A stretch of 64,000 nucleotides of DNA from Parabacteroides sp. (GTDB taxonomy: Bacteria > Bacteroidota > Bacteroidia > Bacteroidales > Tannerellaceae). Location: contig JAHHQS010000001.1 of assembly GCA_020026285.1 (NCBI GenBank), positions 27,492 through 91,491 on the forward strand, written 5' to 3'. Every line of letters begins with the position of its first letter. Positions within the stretch are counted from its first letter, which is position 1. Both the position numbers and the translations under genes were made by a program. The notes under the pieces were generated by a model. It saw only the letters and a list, made by a program, of their open reading frames with translations. It did no database searches and had not been told where the DNA came from. Below, one piece after another: positions 1 through 8,649 of this stretch.

Positions 1-1
1 A

Positions 2-607
2 GGAAAAGTAAATGTAACTCCTTTGTTTGTTGCTTCTTTGTGGGATAAGAGTGGAATCAATATGACGGGTAGTAGTATCGGTCATGATATGATGTTGATT
101 ATAGATAATCTTCCAGCCAAGAGTTATAATTTAAATGATTATTATCAGCTGACGGGAAATGATGGATCAGGACAAGTTGTCTTTTCTATACCAGAACTTG
201 CTCCAGGAAAACATACGGCTGAGTTCAAGGTTTGGGATGTTTTGAATAATTCAACCACTCAGACATTTACTTTTGAAGTGGTAAAAGATATGAAACCGGA
301 GCTGATCGCTTTGTATGCCGCTCCGATTCCTGCCCGTGAACGAGTAACTTTCTTCTTGAAACATAATCTTCCGGAATCAAAACTCCATGTGAGGATTGAA
401 GTTTTTGATATGGCTGGACGCTTACGTTGGGAACATGAAGAAACAGGTTCTTCAGAAGCATTTAAAGCATATCAGTTGGAATGGAATTTGATAGGCAATG
501 GAAGCGGACGTCTGCGTCCGGGTGTGTATATTTATCGTGCAACTTTGCAGGCTGGTAAATCGAAAACAGTAACAGAAGCGAATAAAATGATTATCCTTGC
601 ACAATAA
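2..607 (+). CDS. porU: Type IX secretion system sortase PorU, C-terminal part (5' truncated)
   Basis: The reading frame is open from base 2, so this is the last ~200 codons of a gene that begins outside the window; the internal TTG at 23 is not a real start. The visible part has the PorU-like stretch around GIGHDMMLIIDN-type residues and then a C-terminal domain of the T9SS sorting type (an FFLKHNLP-like strand, an FDMAGR segment and a GVYIYRA ending). PorU is the outer membrane protease of the C25 family that removes sorting domains from T9SS cargo and attaches cargo to A-LPS. The catalytic Cys/His domain is outside the window. The next gene, porV, encodes its known partner, and the same pair is adjacent in Porphyromonas gingivalis. 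Family assignment is by recognition and gene pairing. Confidence 0.85.
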   Translation, partial: GKVNVTPLFVASLWDKSGINMTGSSIGHDMMLIIDNLPAKSYNLNDYYQLTGNDGSGQVVFSIPELAPGKHTAEFKVWDVLNNSTTQTFTFEVVKDMKPELIALYAAPIPARERVTFFLKHNLPESKLHVRIEVFDMAGRLRWEHEETGSSEAFKAYQLEWNLIGNGSGRLRPGVYIYRATLQAGKSKTVTEANKMIILAQ

Positions 608-667
608 AAGCGGGAAAGTCTGGTTATATTAATGATTTGTATTATTAAGGATTATATAGAAAAAAAG

Positions 668-1864
668 ATGATAAAAAATCGCAACTTGAATCTTTGGGGT
701 CTGATAATGTTATTATTCCTGATCTCGGTCAATATCAAGGCCCAGGATAATGAAATAAAAGCCGAATTTGCCCCAATTAATACGGCAGTTCCTTCTTTAT
801 CAATAGCTCCGGATGCTCGAGGTGGAGGTATGGGTGATAATGGTGTATCAACGCTTCCCGATGTGAACTCTCAATATTGGAATCCGGCTAAATATGTATT
901 TAATGTCAGCAAGGCTGGGGTATCTCTTTCGTATACCCCTTGGTTACGTAAGATGGTTAATGATGTGGCTTTAATCAATCTGGCTGGTTATTATAAAATC
1001 GGGAGTGACGAGCGACAGGCTATTTCTGCTTCTTTACGTTATTTCTCTTTTGGTGAAGTTACTCAGTATGATGAAAATAGTGGTGAGGCAATCATGACAA
1101 TGAATCCGTATGAAATGGCATTAGATGCAAGTTACAGTCGTAAATTGTCTGAAGCTTTTTCAATGGCTGTATCATTGAGATATATTCGTTCTGATCAGGG
1201 TACCGATGTGGACGCGGAAATGGTTCCAGGAAATGCCTTTTCAGCAGATATTGCCGGCTATTTGGAAAAGTACGTAATGTTGGGTAATGCAGAGGCTCTT
1301 TGGAGTTTTGGTTTCAATATCTCTAATCTGGGAACCAAGATTTCTTATGATGGAGGAACAAAAAACCAGTTCCTTCCTGCCAAGTTATCTATTGGTACAG
1401 GTTTGCTTTATCCGATTAATGAGTATAATCAGATTGGTGCTTATGTAGATATCAGTAAATATCTGGTTCCGAGTGTACCACAGCGAACTGGAAATACAGA
1501 GGCTGACGATGAAGAATATCAGAAAAAATTGGAAGATTATAATTCCATGTCGTCATTAAGTGGTATGTTTAAGTCATTTGGTGATTCTCCATTAGGATTT
1601 AAAGGAGAATTACAGGAGATAATGGCATCTATCGGTTTGGAATATAGTTATAATCAGCAGTTCTTTGTTCGTGGTGGTTATTATTATGAGAACCAAAATA
1701 TGGGTAACCGTCAGTATTTCTCTTTTGGTGCTGGTTTTCGTATGAGTGTCTTCCAGTTGGATGCAGCTTATTTGGTCAGTACAGTTCCGACCAATCCATT
1801 GGACCAGACATTGCGTTTCTCATTATCGTTTGATATGGACGGAATTAGAAATCTGTTTAAATAA
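668..1864 (+). CDS. porV: Type IX secretion system outer membrane protein PorV
   Basis: A 398-residue protein from the ATG at 668; an in-frame ATG at 632 would add 12 charged residues before the signal peptide and is less likely. Residues 1-26 form a signal peptide ending in KAQ. The mature part has the PorV/LptO hallmarks: a glycine-rich ARGGGMGD segment, SQYWNPAK, and alternating beta strands typical of the FadL-like barrel family, ending in a strand with aromatic residues. PorV is an outer membrane barrel that shuttles folded T9SS substrates from the translocon to PorU. It lies 60 bases after porU and is probably co-transcribed with it; ispF follows after 7 bases. Length is normal for the family. 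Confidence 0.9.
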   Translation: MIKNRNLNLWGLIMLLFLISVNIKAQDNEIKAEFAPINTAVPSLSIAPDARGGGMGDNGVSTLPDVNSQYWNPAKYVFNVSKAGVSLSYTPWLRKMVNDVALINLAGYYKIGSDERQAISASLRYFSFGEVTQYDENSGEAIMTMNPYEMALDASYSRKLSEAFSMAVSLRYIRSDQGTDVDAEMVPGNAFSADIAGYLEKYVMLGNAEALWSFGFNISNLGTKISYDGGTKNQFLPAKLSIGTGLLYPINEYNQIGAYVDISKYLVPSVPQRTGNTEADDEEYQKKLEDYNSMSSLSGMFKSFGDSPLGFKGELQEIMASIGLEYSYNQQFFVRGGYYYENQNMGNRQYFSFGAGFRMSVFQLDAAYLVSTVPTNPLDQTLRFSLSFDMDGIRNLFK

Positions 1865-1871
1865 TTTGATT

Positions 1872-2348
1872 ATGAAGATTCGAGTAGGTTTTGGATATGA
1901 TGTTCATAAATTGGTTCCCGGACGTGAGCTTTGGCTGGGGGGAATTAAAATAGAACATACAGAAGGACTGTTAGGTCATAGTGATGCTGATGTTTTGATC
2001 CATGCAATCTGCGATGCCTTGTTGGGTGCGGCAAATATGCGGGACATAGGTTATCATTTCCCGGATACTGCAGGCGAATATAAAGACGTTGATAGTAAAA
2101 TCTTATTGCGTAAAACAATGGAGTTGGTTCGTGGTGCAGGATATGAATTGGGCAATATTGATGCGACGATAGCAGCAGAGCGTCCAAAACTAAATCCGCA
2201 TATTCCTGAAATGAAGCGGGTCCTGGCTTCTGTCATGGATGTGGAGGAAGAGGATATTTCAATTAAGGCAACCACAACCGAAAAACTTGGATTTACAGGC
2301 CGTCAGGAAGGAATGGCTGCTTATGCAACAGTATTAATCCAGAAATAG
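1872..2348 (+). CDS. ispF: 2-C-methyl-D-erythritol 2,4-cyclodiphosphate synthase
   Basis: A 158-residue protein, the usual length. It converts CDP-methylerythritol 2-phosphate to the cyclic diphosphate in the MEP isoprenoid pathway in the cytoplasm. The zinc ligands are visible in GYDVH (Asp10, His12) and in the SDADVLIHAICDALLGAA block. The substrate-binding TTTEKLGFTG signature is near the C-terminus. The start at 1872 begins exactly with the conserved MKIRVGFGYDVH; the open frame extends upstream to 1746 only by overlapping porV. It sits 7 bases after porV, so it is likely read from the porU-porV transcript. A hairpin with a T-run follows. Confidence 0.97.
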   Translation: MKIRVGFGYDVHKLVPGRELWLGGIKIEHTEGLLGHSDADVLIHAICDALLGAANMRDIGYHFPDTAGEYKDVDSKILLRKTMELVRGAGYELGNIDATIAAERPKLNPHIPEMKRVLASVMDVEEEDISIKATTTEKLGFTGRQEGMAAYATVLIQK

Positions 2349-2377
2349 AATATATATTATATATAAGAGATTCGATG

Positions 2378-2415
2378 ATGGAGCACTTTTTTATAAAGCG
2401 CTCCATTCATTTTTT
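2378..2415 (+). terminator. Probable Rho-independent terminator after ispF
   Basis: Arms ATGGAGC (2378-2384) and GCTCCAT (2400-2406) are followed by a T-run at 2410-2415. It would end the porU-porV-ispF transcript. Confidence 0.6.
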
Positions 2416-2434
2416 ACACCTATTCCTTTTATTA

Positions 2435-2518
2435 TGAAAAAGCTTTGATCTTTTGGAAAAAAGGTCTTGAGTTTTTCTGAAAATATCTGACATTTTTGAA
2501 AAAATATCCTGCTTTTTT
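2435..2518. repeat. Four tandem ~21 nt AAAAA-N-TTTTT units
   Basis: Four consecutive units of 20-23 bases, starting near 2435, 2455, 2478 and 2498, share the pattern (T/G)GAAAA(A)-N8-10-TTTT(T). Each is a short imperfect inverted repeat and the A-tracts recur about every two helical turns. Related units occur between ftsW and murG. The function is unknown; intrinsic DNA bending or a protein-binding array is an inference. Confidence 0.5.
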
Positions 2519-2611
2519 AGATGGTATGTCTTATGAACATTGGTTTAATTTCTATATGCAGAGTTTCATTCAAAGAATATTTGTAGATTTACGACATTAA
2601 AATATGATTTT

Positions 2612-2959
2612 ATGAAAAATAATGACTGGAAAAGCCGTCTGGGTGTGATGTATTCCACCAATCCGGATTTTAAATATGAAACAGATGATGAGGAAGATGT
2701 GGAAACTCTTCCAAAAGAAAAACAATCTCTTCGTGTTGTTCTTGATAAGAGAAATAGAGGAGGAAAGGTCGTAACGCTAATAACCGGTTTTGTTGGAACG
2801 GATGAAGATTTGTCTGCTTTAGGTAAATTACTTAAAACAAAATGTGGTGTGGGTGGTTCTGCTAAAGACGGAGAGATTATAGTTCAAGGAGATCTTCGTC
2901 AGAAAGTGGAAGAGATTCTTCTGAAAGAAGGATATAAAAAAGTAAAAGTAATCCGATAA
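2612..2959 (+). CDS. SUI1/YciH-family translation initiation factor
   Basis: A 115-residue protein of the SUI1/eIF1 family (bacterial YciH). The core is visible in the second half: RNRGGKVVTLITGF, a DEDLSALGKLLK helix, the KCGVGGSAKDG loop and IIVQGD. Such proteins bind the small ribosomal subunit and are thought to affect initiation fidelity; the bacterial role is not well settled. The acidic N-terminal ~35 residues are less conserved. It starts 13 bases before the helicase gene ends its leader, so the two are probably co-transcribed. A weak -7-like element (AATATTTG) lies ~30 bases upstream of the ATG. Confidence 0.88.
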   Translation: MKNNDWKSRLGVMYSTNPDFKYETDDEEDVETLPKEKQSLRVVLDKRNRGGKVVTLITGFVGTDEDLSALGKLLKTKCGVGGSAKDGEIIVQGDLRQKVEEILLKEGYKKVKVIR

Positions 2960-2972
2960 CAAAGAACTGAAT

Positions 2973-5900
2973 ATGCTGACTATTTATCGTGCTTCTGCCG
3001 GGGCAGGAAAAACGCACCGACTGACGGGAGAATATCTTCTCCTTTTATTCAGTCAGCCGGGAGCTTATAGGAGAATTCTTGCTGTAACTTTTACGAATAA
3101 AGCTACGGACGAGATGAAAACTCGTATTGTGGAAGAATTGTTTAACTTGGCATCCGGACAGAAATCGGACTATGTGAAGTTACTTTCTTCTACTTATTCC
3201 ATGTCTGAGGAGCAGGTAAGAAGTTTGGCAAAGAAAATACTGATAACCGTTCTGCATGATTTCTCTGCTTTCAATATCAGTACAATTGATCGTTTCTTTC
3301 AACAAACCATGCGTGCTTTTACCCGTGAAATAGGTTTGCAGGGTGGTTATGGTATTGAGATGGATCAGAATTTAGTTCTGACAGAGGCTGTCGATCGGTT
3401 GCTTGCAGATCTGGCACGTCCGGAAAATAAGGAATTATTAGGCTGGCTTCTTCGTTTTGCAGAAGAAAAAGTGGAAAATGGAGGAGAATGGAATCTTCGT
3501 CGAGATATAAAAGGATTAGGTCAGGAGTTGTTCAAAGAAAGTTATAAGGTTTTCAGCGATGAAGTTTCGAAAGATATCGAGGATAAAAAAGCATTGGAAG
3601 AATATAAGGAGAGTCTTTATGGTATTATCCGTTCGGTAGAGAAAGAAATCAAGGAAATCGGAGAAAAAGGTATGGCTGTAATGAACGATTATGGGTTGCA
3701 GCCTGCTGATTTTAAAGGGACAAGTCGCTCTCCAATGTTTTATTTCGTTCGCTGGGCTTCTGGAGAGATAAAAGAACCTTCCGCTACTTTCTGTAATCTT
3801 GCTGATAATATGGAAAATTATTTCGCTAAATCAACGAGTGATTCACAGAAAGCGATTATAGGTTCCGCTTACGAGAGTGGATTAAATGATTGTGTGAAAA
3901 CTGCCATTGCCCGGTTTGAAAATCTTACTGATTATAATACAGCAAAGGAAATAGTCCGTTTCTATTATACTTTGGGTATTTTGTCGGATATATCTCGTCA
4001 GATTGCAACTTATCGGGAAGAAAATAATGTCTTGCTGATTGCAGATACGACTGAACTCTTGAACAAAGTGATAGCTGGCAGTAATGCGCCGTTCATTTAT
4101 GAGAAGACTGGTACACAGGTGGACCATTTTATGATAGATGAGTTTCAGGATACCAGTAATATGCAATGGAATAATTTCCGCCCGCTGATAGAAGAAAGTC
4201 TGGCTCATAATCATTCAAATCTGATTGTGGGGGATGTGAAACAGAGTATCTATCGTTTCCGAAATTCGGATTGGAAATTATTAGATGAACAGGTGTCAAA
4301 AGATTTCTCTTCAAATGAATTACATGAAGAAACTTTGAAGGAGAACTGGCGAAGCTGCCGGAATATCGTTGAATTCAATAATGCATTGTTCACTGCTGCC
4401 CCTTATTTGTTACAGGAATTATACAATGAAAATTTGAGAGGTTCATCACTATCGCCTGAAGAACAGGAGGAATATTTTACTCGTATCATGGCGGCTTATC
4501 GGAAATGTTATCAGCAAGTGCCGAAACCATTCCAAAGAAAAGCTGGACATGTACTTGTCGAATTTTTGGAAGATGGGAAAGACTCATCTTGGGATGAGGA
4601 ATCATTAAACCGTCTTCCGGGAGTACTTCAGCAGTTACAGTCTGATGGTTATGAATTGAAAGATATCGCAATTCTGGTCCGAAAGAAAAAGGAAGGGGCA
4701 AAGGTTGCCGGATGTTTGTTGAAGTATAAAGAGGAACATCCGAACGATGGTTTTAAATATGATATCATATCAGATGAAGCATTATATGTGAACAGTTCAT
4801 CTTCTGTTCGTTTTCTTCTTTCCATGATGCATTATCTAAAGAATCCAGAAAACCGGACCTGGATGCAGATGGCCTTGTTCTCTTATCGAGTTTTAGTGGA
4901 TGATTGGACAAAATCTGATTTTGATCAGGAGGAAAAGAATGAACTGAAGAGACTGGGAACTCTACCTTTGTACGAGATGGCTGAAGGATTGTACAGGATG
5001 TTTGAACCTTATATTCCCGAAACCGAACAGATTTTTGTGCTGGCCTTTTTAGATATTGTATCAGACCACGCTCAACGTGAAAACACCGATCTTGGTCGAT
5101 TTCTTGCCTGGTGGGAAGAATCGGGAGTGAAGAAAACAATAGCAACTCCTGACGGACAGAATGCTATCCGTATATTAACTATTCACAAATCCAAGGGATT
5201 GGGATTTCGTGCTGTTATTCTTCCATTTGGAAACTGGGAGATTGATCATGACCCTTTAAAACCTGTTACACTCTGGGCTCATCCCAATAAAGCTCCTTTT
5301 AATAAGCTTCATCTTGTTCCGGTAAAATATGGGCAGACTTTAGGGAATACGATTTTTGCTCGAGATTATTTCAAAGAGAAATTACATGCTTTTATTGATA
5401 ATCTGAATACACTATATGTCGCTTTCACCCGTGCGAAAGATGAACTGATTGTTTTTTCTCCTCGTCCGAAGAAAGTTTCAGAAAGTGGAACAATTGATAA
5501 AATAGGGAATATATCAGATCTGCTATGGTGTAGCCTTCAACAAAATATACCTGATACAGCAGAGGGAGATTCTTTGATTGCTTTAGCTGATTCTTTCGAT
5601 TTGGACGGTAATTCTTTTGAATTAGGAGAATGGTGGATTCCTGAGAAGAAAGAAAAACAACAGGTCATAGAGGAATTTTCAGTTGGACGGATACAATCTG
5701 TTGCTATTGATAATCGACTGCATCTTCGTTTGCGAGGAAAGAACTATTTCTTTAACAATACTCAACGTAAACATGGAACATTACTGCATGAAGTATTGAG
5801 CCAGGTAAGAACAATAGATGATGTCCCGATGGCTGTTCATCGTTATCAGATACAGGGAGTTATCAGTCGTGAAGAGGAAAGTGATTTGACTCGTCGTTTA

Positions 5901-6191
5901 CTCGACTATCTGGAACAACCTGAAGTGCAATCATGGTATGATGGCAAAGCTAAAATACTGAATGAAGTAGATATCTTATTTGGAAAAGGAATCTCGAAAC
6001 GTCCTGATCGTGTGATGATTTATGAGGATAGGGTCGTTGTATTGGATTATAAATTTGGAGAGAAGATGAGTAAGGCTTATCAGCGGCAAATGAAAAATTA
6101 TATTAAACTGATCTCTCAAATGGGATATACGAATGTTACAGGATACTTATGGTATGTTGCATTATCGAAAATTGAAAAGGTGAAAGAATAA
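2973..6191 (+). CDS. UvrD/Rep-family helicase with PD-(D/E)XK nuclease domain (AddA-like)
   Basis: A 1072-residue SF1A helicase. Walker A is ASAGAGKT (residues 7-14), Walker B is DEFQDTS (from residue ~389), and a VGDVKQSIYRFR motif follows. The UvrD C-terminal motifs include LTIHKSKGLGF and LYVAFTRAKDEL. The last ~160 residues carry a RecB-type nuclease: GTLLHEVL, RPDRVMIY, LDYKFG and a Q-x3-Y-like RQMKNY. It should process double-strand DNA ends for RecA loading as in AddAB. The partner AddB-like protein, which is often encoded next door in Bacteroidetes, is not in the window. Cytoplasmic; begins 13 bases after the SUI1-like gene. Confidence 0.88.
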   Translation: MLTIYRASAGAGKTHRLTGEYLLLLFSQPGAYRRILAVTFTNKATDEMKTRIVEELFNLASGQKSDYVKLLSSTYSMSEEQVRSLAKKILITVLHDFSAFNISTIDRFFQQTMRAFTREIGLQGGYGIEMDQNLVLTEAVDRLLADLARPENKELLGWLLRFAEEKVENGGEWNLRRDIKGLGQELFKESYKVFSDEVSKDIEDKKALEEYKESLYGIIRSVEKEIKEIGEKGMAVMNDYGLQPADFKGTSRSPMFYFVRWASGEIKEPSATFCNLADNMENYFAKSTSDSQKAIIGSAYESGLNDCVKTAIARFENLTDYNTAKEIVRFYYTLGILSDISRQIATYREENNVLLIADTTELLNKVIAGSNAPFIYEKTGTQVDHFMIDEFQDTSNMQWNNFRPLIEESLAHNHSNLIVGDVKQSIYRFRNSDWKLLDEQVSKDFSSNELHEETLKENWRSCRNIVEFNNALFTAAPYLLQELYNENLRGSSLSPEEQEEYFTRIMAAYRKCYQQVPKPFQRKAGHVLVEFLEDGKDSSWDEESLNRLPGVLQQLQSDGYELKDIAILVRKKKEGAKVAGCLLKYKEEHPNDGFKYDIISDEALYVNSSSSVRFLLSMMHYLKNPENRTWMQMALFSYRVLVDDWTKSDFDQEEKNELKRLGTLPLYEMAEGLYRMFEPYIPETEQIFVLAFLDIVSDHAQRENTDLGRFLAWWEESGVKKTIATPDGQNAIRILTIHKSKGLGFRAVILPFGNWEIDHDPLKPVTLWAHPNKAPFNKLHLVPVKYGQTLGNTIFARDYFKEKLHAFIDNLNTLYVAFTRAKDELIVFSPRPKKVSESGTIDKIGNISDLLWCSLQQNIPDTAEGDSLIALADSFDLDGNSFELGEWWIPEKKEKQQVIEEFSVGRIQSVAIDNRLHLRLRGKNYFFNNTQRKHGTLLHEVLSQVRTIDDVPMAVHRYQIQGVISREEESDLTRRLLDYLEQPEVQSWYDGKAKILNEVDILFGKGISKRPDRVMIYEDRVVVLDYKFGEKMSKAYQRQMKNYIKLISQMGYTNVTGYLWYVALSKIEKVKE

Positions 6192-6196
6192 TATTA

Positions 6197-6228
6197 TTTG
6201 GGATATTCCATAAAAATAAATACTTTTG
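6197..6228 (+). promoter_or_regulatory. Bacteroidetes-type promoter for psd-pssA
   Basis: TTTG at 6197-6200, a 20 base spacer, then TACTTTTG at 6221-6228. This matches the -33/-7 consensus exactly. The predicted transcript starts near 6234, about 27 bases before the psd ATG. Confidence 0.8.
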
Positions 6229-6260
6229 CATAATCGTAATAATTATACTCGTTTAAAAGA

Positions 6261-6932
6261 ATGAAGGTACATAGAGAAGGAACAGGATTATTGCTCGCAT
6301 TATTTACAATAGTGTTTATTGTAAATCTCGTCTTGTACCATACTGTTGGCACCGGTGGCCTTTTTTATACAGTTCTATTGGTAACGACTGTGTTCTTTTT
6401 ACTTGTCTTGAACTTTTTCAGAAGTCCTTTCAGACGCTTCCCTTACGATTCGGAAGGATTGGTGATTGCTCCTGCTGATGGAACGATTGTCGCAATCGAA
6501 GAAGTGATGGAAAATGAAATATTACACCGTCCTTGTTTACAGATTTCAATATTTATGTCTGTATTCAATGTTCATGCTAACTGGTTCCCGGTAAATGGAA
6601 CAGTAAAGCATGTCTCTCATCAGAATGGACGTTTTATGGCTGCTTATTTACCTAAAAGTAGTACGGAAAATGAACGTTCTGCCGTCGTGATAACAACTCG
6701 TGATGGAATAGAAGTGATGGCTCGGCAGATTGCAGGAGCTTTGGCGCGTCGAATTGTAACTTATGCGAAACCAGGAGATAAATGTCATGTAGATGAACAG
6801 ATGGGATTTATTAAATTCGGTTCTCGTGTTGACGTCTACTTGCCTGTAGGAACAGAAGTCTTGGTGGATATGGATCAGAAGGTGACTGGTAACCAGACAC
6901 CTATTGCCCGCTTGGGTAAATCTAATAGTTAA
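6261..6932 (+). CDS. psd: Phosphatidylserine decarboxylase proenzyme
   Basis: A 223-residue protein of the short (archaeal/Bacteroidetes) Psd class. It decarboxylates phosphatidylserine to phosphatidylethanolamine at the inner membrane. The autocleavage site that forms the pyruvoyl group is the Gly187-Ser188 pair in IKFGSRVDVYLP. N-terminal residues ~9-50 are two hydrophobic segments that anchor it. APADGTI and the VHANWFPV block are family landmarks. It has its own clean promoter just upstream and lies 7 bases before pssA, which makes its substrate; the two form one operon. Confidence 0.95.
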   Translation: MKVHREGTGLLLALFTIVFIVNLVLYHTVGTGGLFYTVLLVTTVFFLLVLNFFRSPFRRFPYDSEGLVIAPADGTIVAIEEVMENEILHRPCLQISIFMSVFNVHANWFPVNGTVKHVSHQNGRFMAAYLPKSSTENERSAVVITTRDGIEVMARQIAGALARRIVTYAKPGDKCHVDEQMGFIKFGSRVDVYLPVGTEVLVDMDQKVTGNQTPIARLGKSNS

Positions 6933-6939
6933 GAATAAA

Positions 6940-7641
6940 ATGAATATTGTAAAGCATATTCCAAACACAATTACTTGTCTAAATTTATTCTCCGGTTGTG
7001 TTTCTGTTGTAATGGCTTTTGCCGGAGATTTATTGAGTGCTATCATTTGGATTATCTTAGCCGCAGTTTTTGATTTCTTAGATGGATTTGCTGCTCGTTT
7101 TTTGAAAGCTTATTCACCAATGGGTAAGGAATTGGACTCTCTTTCAGATATTGTCAGTTTTGGTGTAGCTCCGGGAATGACTCTTTTTGTCTTGTTTTCA
7201 AAAGCTTCCATGGATTTGAATTTATCTGGTGTTTTAGCTTATCTTCCTTTCCTGGCTTTTGTAATTCCCGTGTTTTCTGGTTTAAGATTGGCCAAGTTTA
7301 ATATTGACGAACGTCAGACAACCTCTTTCATAGGTCTGCCGGTTCCGGCACATGCTCTATTCTGGGGTGCAATGGCATATTCAATTCAGGTCTTACTTCC
7401 AGCTTATGCTTCGTATGTATTGTATGGAGGAATTATTTTAGCTTTTGCTACTTCTTATTTGCTGGTTTCTGAGATTCCAATGTTCTCCATGAAGGTGAAG
7501 TCTATTGCATGGAAAGGTAATGAATACCGTTATATTTTAATTTTATCTACAATTCTTTTCATTGTCCTTTGGGGATTTTTGGGGATTGCAGGAGCAATAG
7601 TTCTATACTTTATCTTATCTCTTTTTTGTGGTAAGAAATAA
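6940..7641 (+). CDS. pssA: CDP-diacylglycerol--serine O-phosphatidyltransferase
   Basis: A 233-residue integral membrane enzyme that makes phosphatidylserine from CDP-diacylglycerol and serine. The CDP-alcohol phosphotransferase signature DG-x2-AR-x8-G-x3-D-x3-D is complete in DGFAARFL...GKELDSLSD. About seven or eight hydrophobic segments are visible. The start at 6940 begins MNIVKHIPNTIT, the usual N-terminus; the frame open to 6904 overlaps psd and is discarded. The gene follows psd by 7 bases, so both steps of phosphatidylethanolamine synthesis are made together. Confidence 0.95.
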   Translation: MNIVKHIPNTITCLNLFSGCVSVVMAFAGDLLSAIIWIILAAVFDFLDGFAARFLKAYSPMGKELDSLSDIVSFGVAPGMTLFVLFSKASMDLNLSGVLAYLPFLAFVIPVFSGLRLAKFNIDERQTTSFIGLPVPAHALFWGAMAYSIQVLLPAYASYVLYGGIILAFATSYLLVSEIPMFSMKVKSIAWKGNEYRYILILSTILFIVLWGFLGIAGAIVLYFILSLFCGKK

Positions 7642-7693
7642 ATTCGGATATTTGCTGTTTGTTTTCTCTTTGAACAATTAATACAATTGAATT

Positions 7694-7969
7694 ATGTTTA
7701 AGTTTTTATTAGTTATATTTTTCTTATTTCTCTTTTTGATATTTTTGATGGGATTCTCCATTGTACGTGGAGTAAAGAATTTCCTGTTTGGAGGAGGTGA
7801 TAATTATACAAAAAAACAAACACACCATAAAAGGACATCAAATTCTTCCAACTCTAATTCACAGAGATATTCTTCTAGTCAATACGAAGACAATACTTAT
7901 CGCGAAAAGAAAAAGGTTTATTCTCGCGATGAAGGGGAATATGTCGATTATGAGGAAGTAAAAGACTGA
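7694..7969 (+). CDS. Small membrane protein, DUF4834-like
   Basis: A 91-residue protein of unknown function. Residues 2-25 form one very hydrophobic transmembrane segment. A short glycine patch (FGGGD) and a basic, Ser/Asn-rich and then acidic cytoplasmic tail ending DYEEVKD follow. This pattern matches the DUF4834 family seen in Bacteroidales next to pssA; the name is from memory and no function is claimed. It is 52 bases after pssA in the same direction and is likely part of that transcript. It converges with tadA, leaving 8 bases between the two stops and no obvious terminator. Confidence 0.75.
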   Translation: MFKFLLVIFFLFLFLIFLMGFSIVRGVKNFLFGGGDNYTKKQTHHKRTSNSSNSNSQRYSSSQYEDNTYREKKKVYSRDEGEYVDYEEVKD

Positions 7970-7977
7970 TAAGAGGG

Positions 7978-8421
7978 CTATCGTCTTTGTTTAAAGAAGC
8001 GTTTCATCTCATCCATACATTCTTCTTCTAAAATACCTTTCTTCACTATCGCTTTTGGATGAAGAGCTTTAGGCGCATAGAGGCTGAAGCCTCTTTTTTC
8101 ATCAGATGCTCCGTAGACTATTGTTGAAAGTTGCGACCATCCTATGGCTCCGGCGCACATAATACAAGGTTCAACAGTTACATAGAGAGTGCATCCTGAC
8201 AGATATTTGGCTCCTAAAACATTTGTGGCTGCAGTAATAGCCAATATTTCTGCATGGGCAGTTACATCATTTAATCTTTCAGTTTGATTATGTGCTCGTG
8301 CAATAATCTTTCCGTTACAGACAATGACCGCTCCAACAGGAACTTCCCCTTCTTCGGCGGCAGCTTGTGCTTCCTGAAGAGCCTGTTTCATAAAATAAGT
8401 ATCGTCAAAAGGATTGATCAT
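7978..8421 (-). CDS. tadA: tRNA-specific adenosine deaminase
   Basis: A 147-residue zinc deaminase that converts the wobble adenosine of tRNA-Arg(ACG) to inosine. The zinc site is complete: His56-Ala-Glu58 (the catalytic Glu) and PCIMC with Cys86 and Cys89. The following AGAIGW and the basic C-terminus ending in MKRFFKQRR are typical of TadA rather than free-base deaminases. The ATG overlaps the stop of the upstream small gene as ATGA, so the two are translationally coupled. Confidence 0.93.
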   Translation of the reverse strand: MINPFDDTYFMKQALQEAQAAAEEGEVPVGAVIVCNGKIIARAHNQTERLNDVTAHAEILAITAATNVLGAKYLSGCTLYVTVEPCIMCAGAIGWSQLSTIVYGASDEKRGFSLYAPKALHPKAIVKKGILEEECMDEMKRFFKQRR

Positions 8422-8645
8422 CTTCTCATTTCATTTTCGTTAAACAATGTGGGATAATCTTCTTCAAGGGTTCTCATGATATGTGAGAGGATTGTCTCTC
8501 TATACCACCTTGATTTATTCTCTATCTTGTATCTGTTCAGATAACGCATAATCATATTATGCTCATCATCGTTAAGCATAAAAGTAATCTTGTGGATTCT
8601 TGGATGATTAGGCTGTGCTACTGAATATTTTTTCGTCCGTTTCAT
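8418..8645 (-). CDS. Small conserved protein with ribbon-helix-helix-like pattern
   Basis: A 75-residue protein from the ATG at 8645. I do not recognise a named family. After a basic N-terminus (KRTKKYS) there is a strand-like IHKITFML, then two helices (DDEHNMIMRYLNRY and SRWYRETILSHIM). This order resembles ribbon-helix-helix DNA-binding or MobC-like accessory proteins, so a DNA-binding role is possible but unproven. It overlaps tadA by four bases and is expressed first in that operon. A -7 promoter element lies only five bases before its ATG, so the mRNA may be almost leaderless. Confidence 0.6.
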   Translation of the reverse strand: MKRTKKYSVAQPNHPRIHKITFMLNDDEHNMIMRYLNRYKIENKSRWYRETILSHIMRTLEEDYPTLFNENEMRR

Positions 8646-8649
8646 TTTA

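Noticed and set aside
1746..1871. Upstream extension of ispF overlapping porV
   Set aside because: The added 42 residues do not resemble IspF and read porV in another frame; the conserved start is at 1872.
3882..5145. Several open frames of 60-126 codons on the minus strand inside the helicase gene
   Set aside because: They are antisense to a clearly coding frame, have no recognisable motifs and low-complexity composition, and are best explained as shadows.
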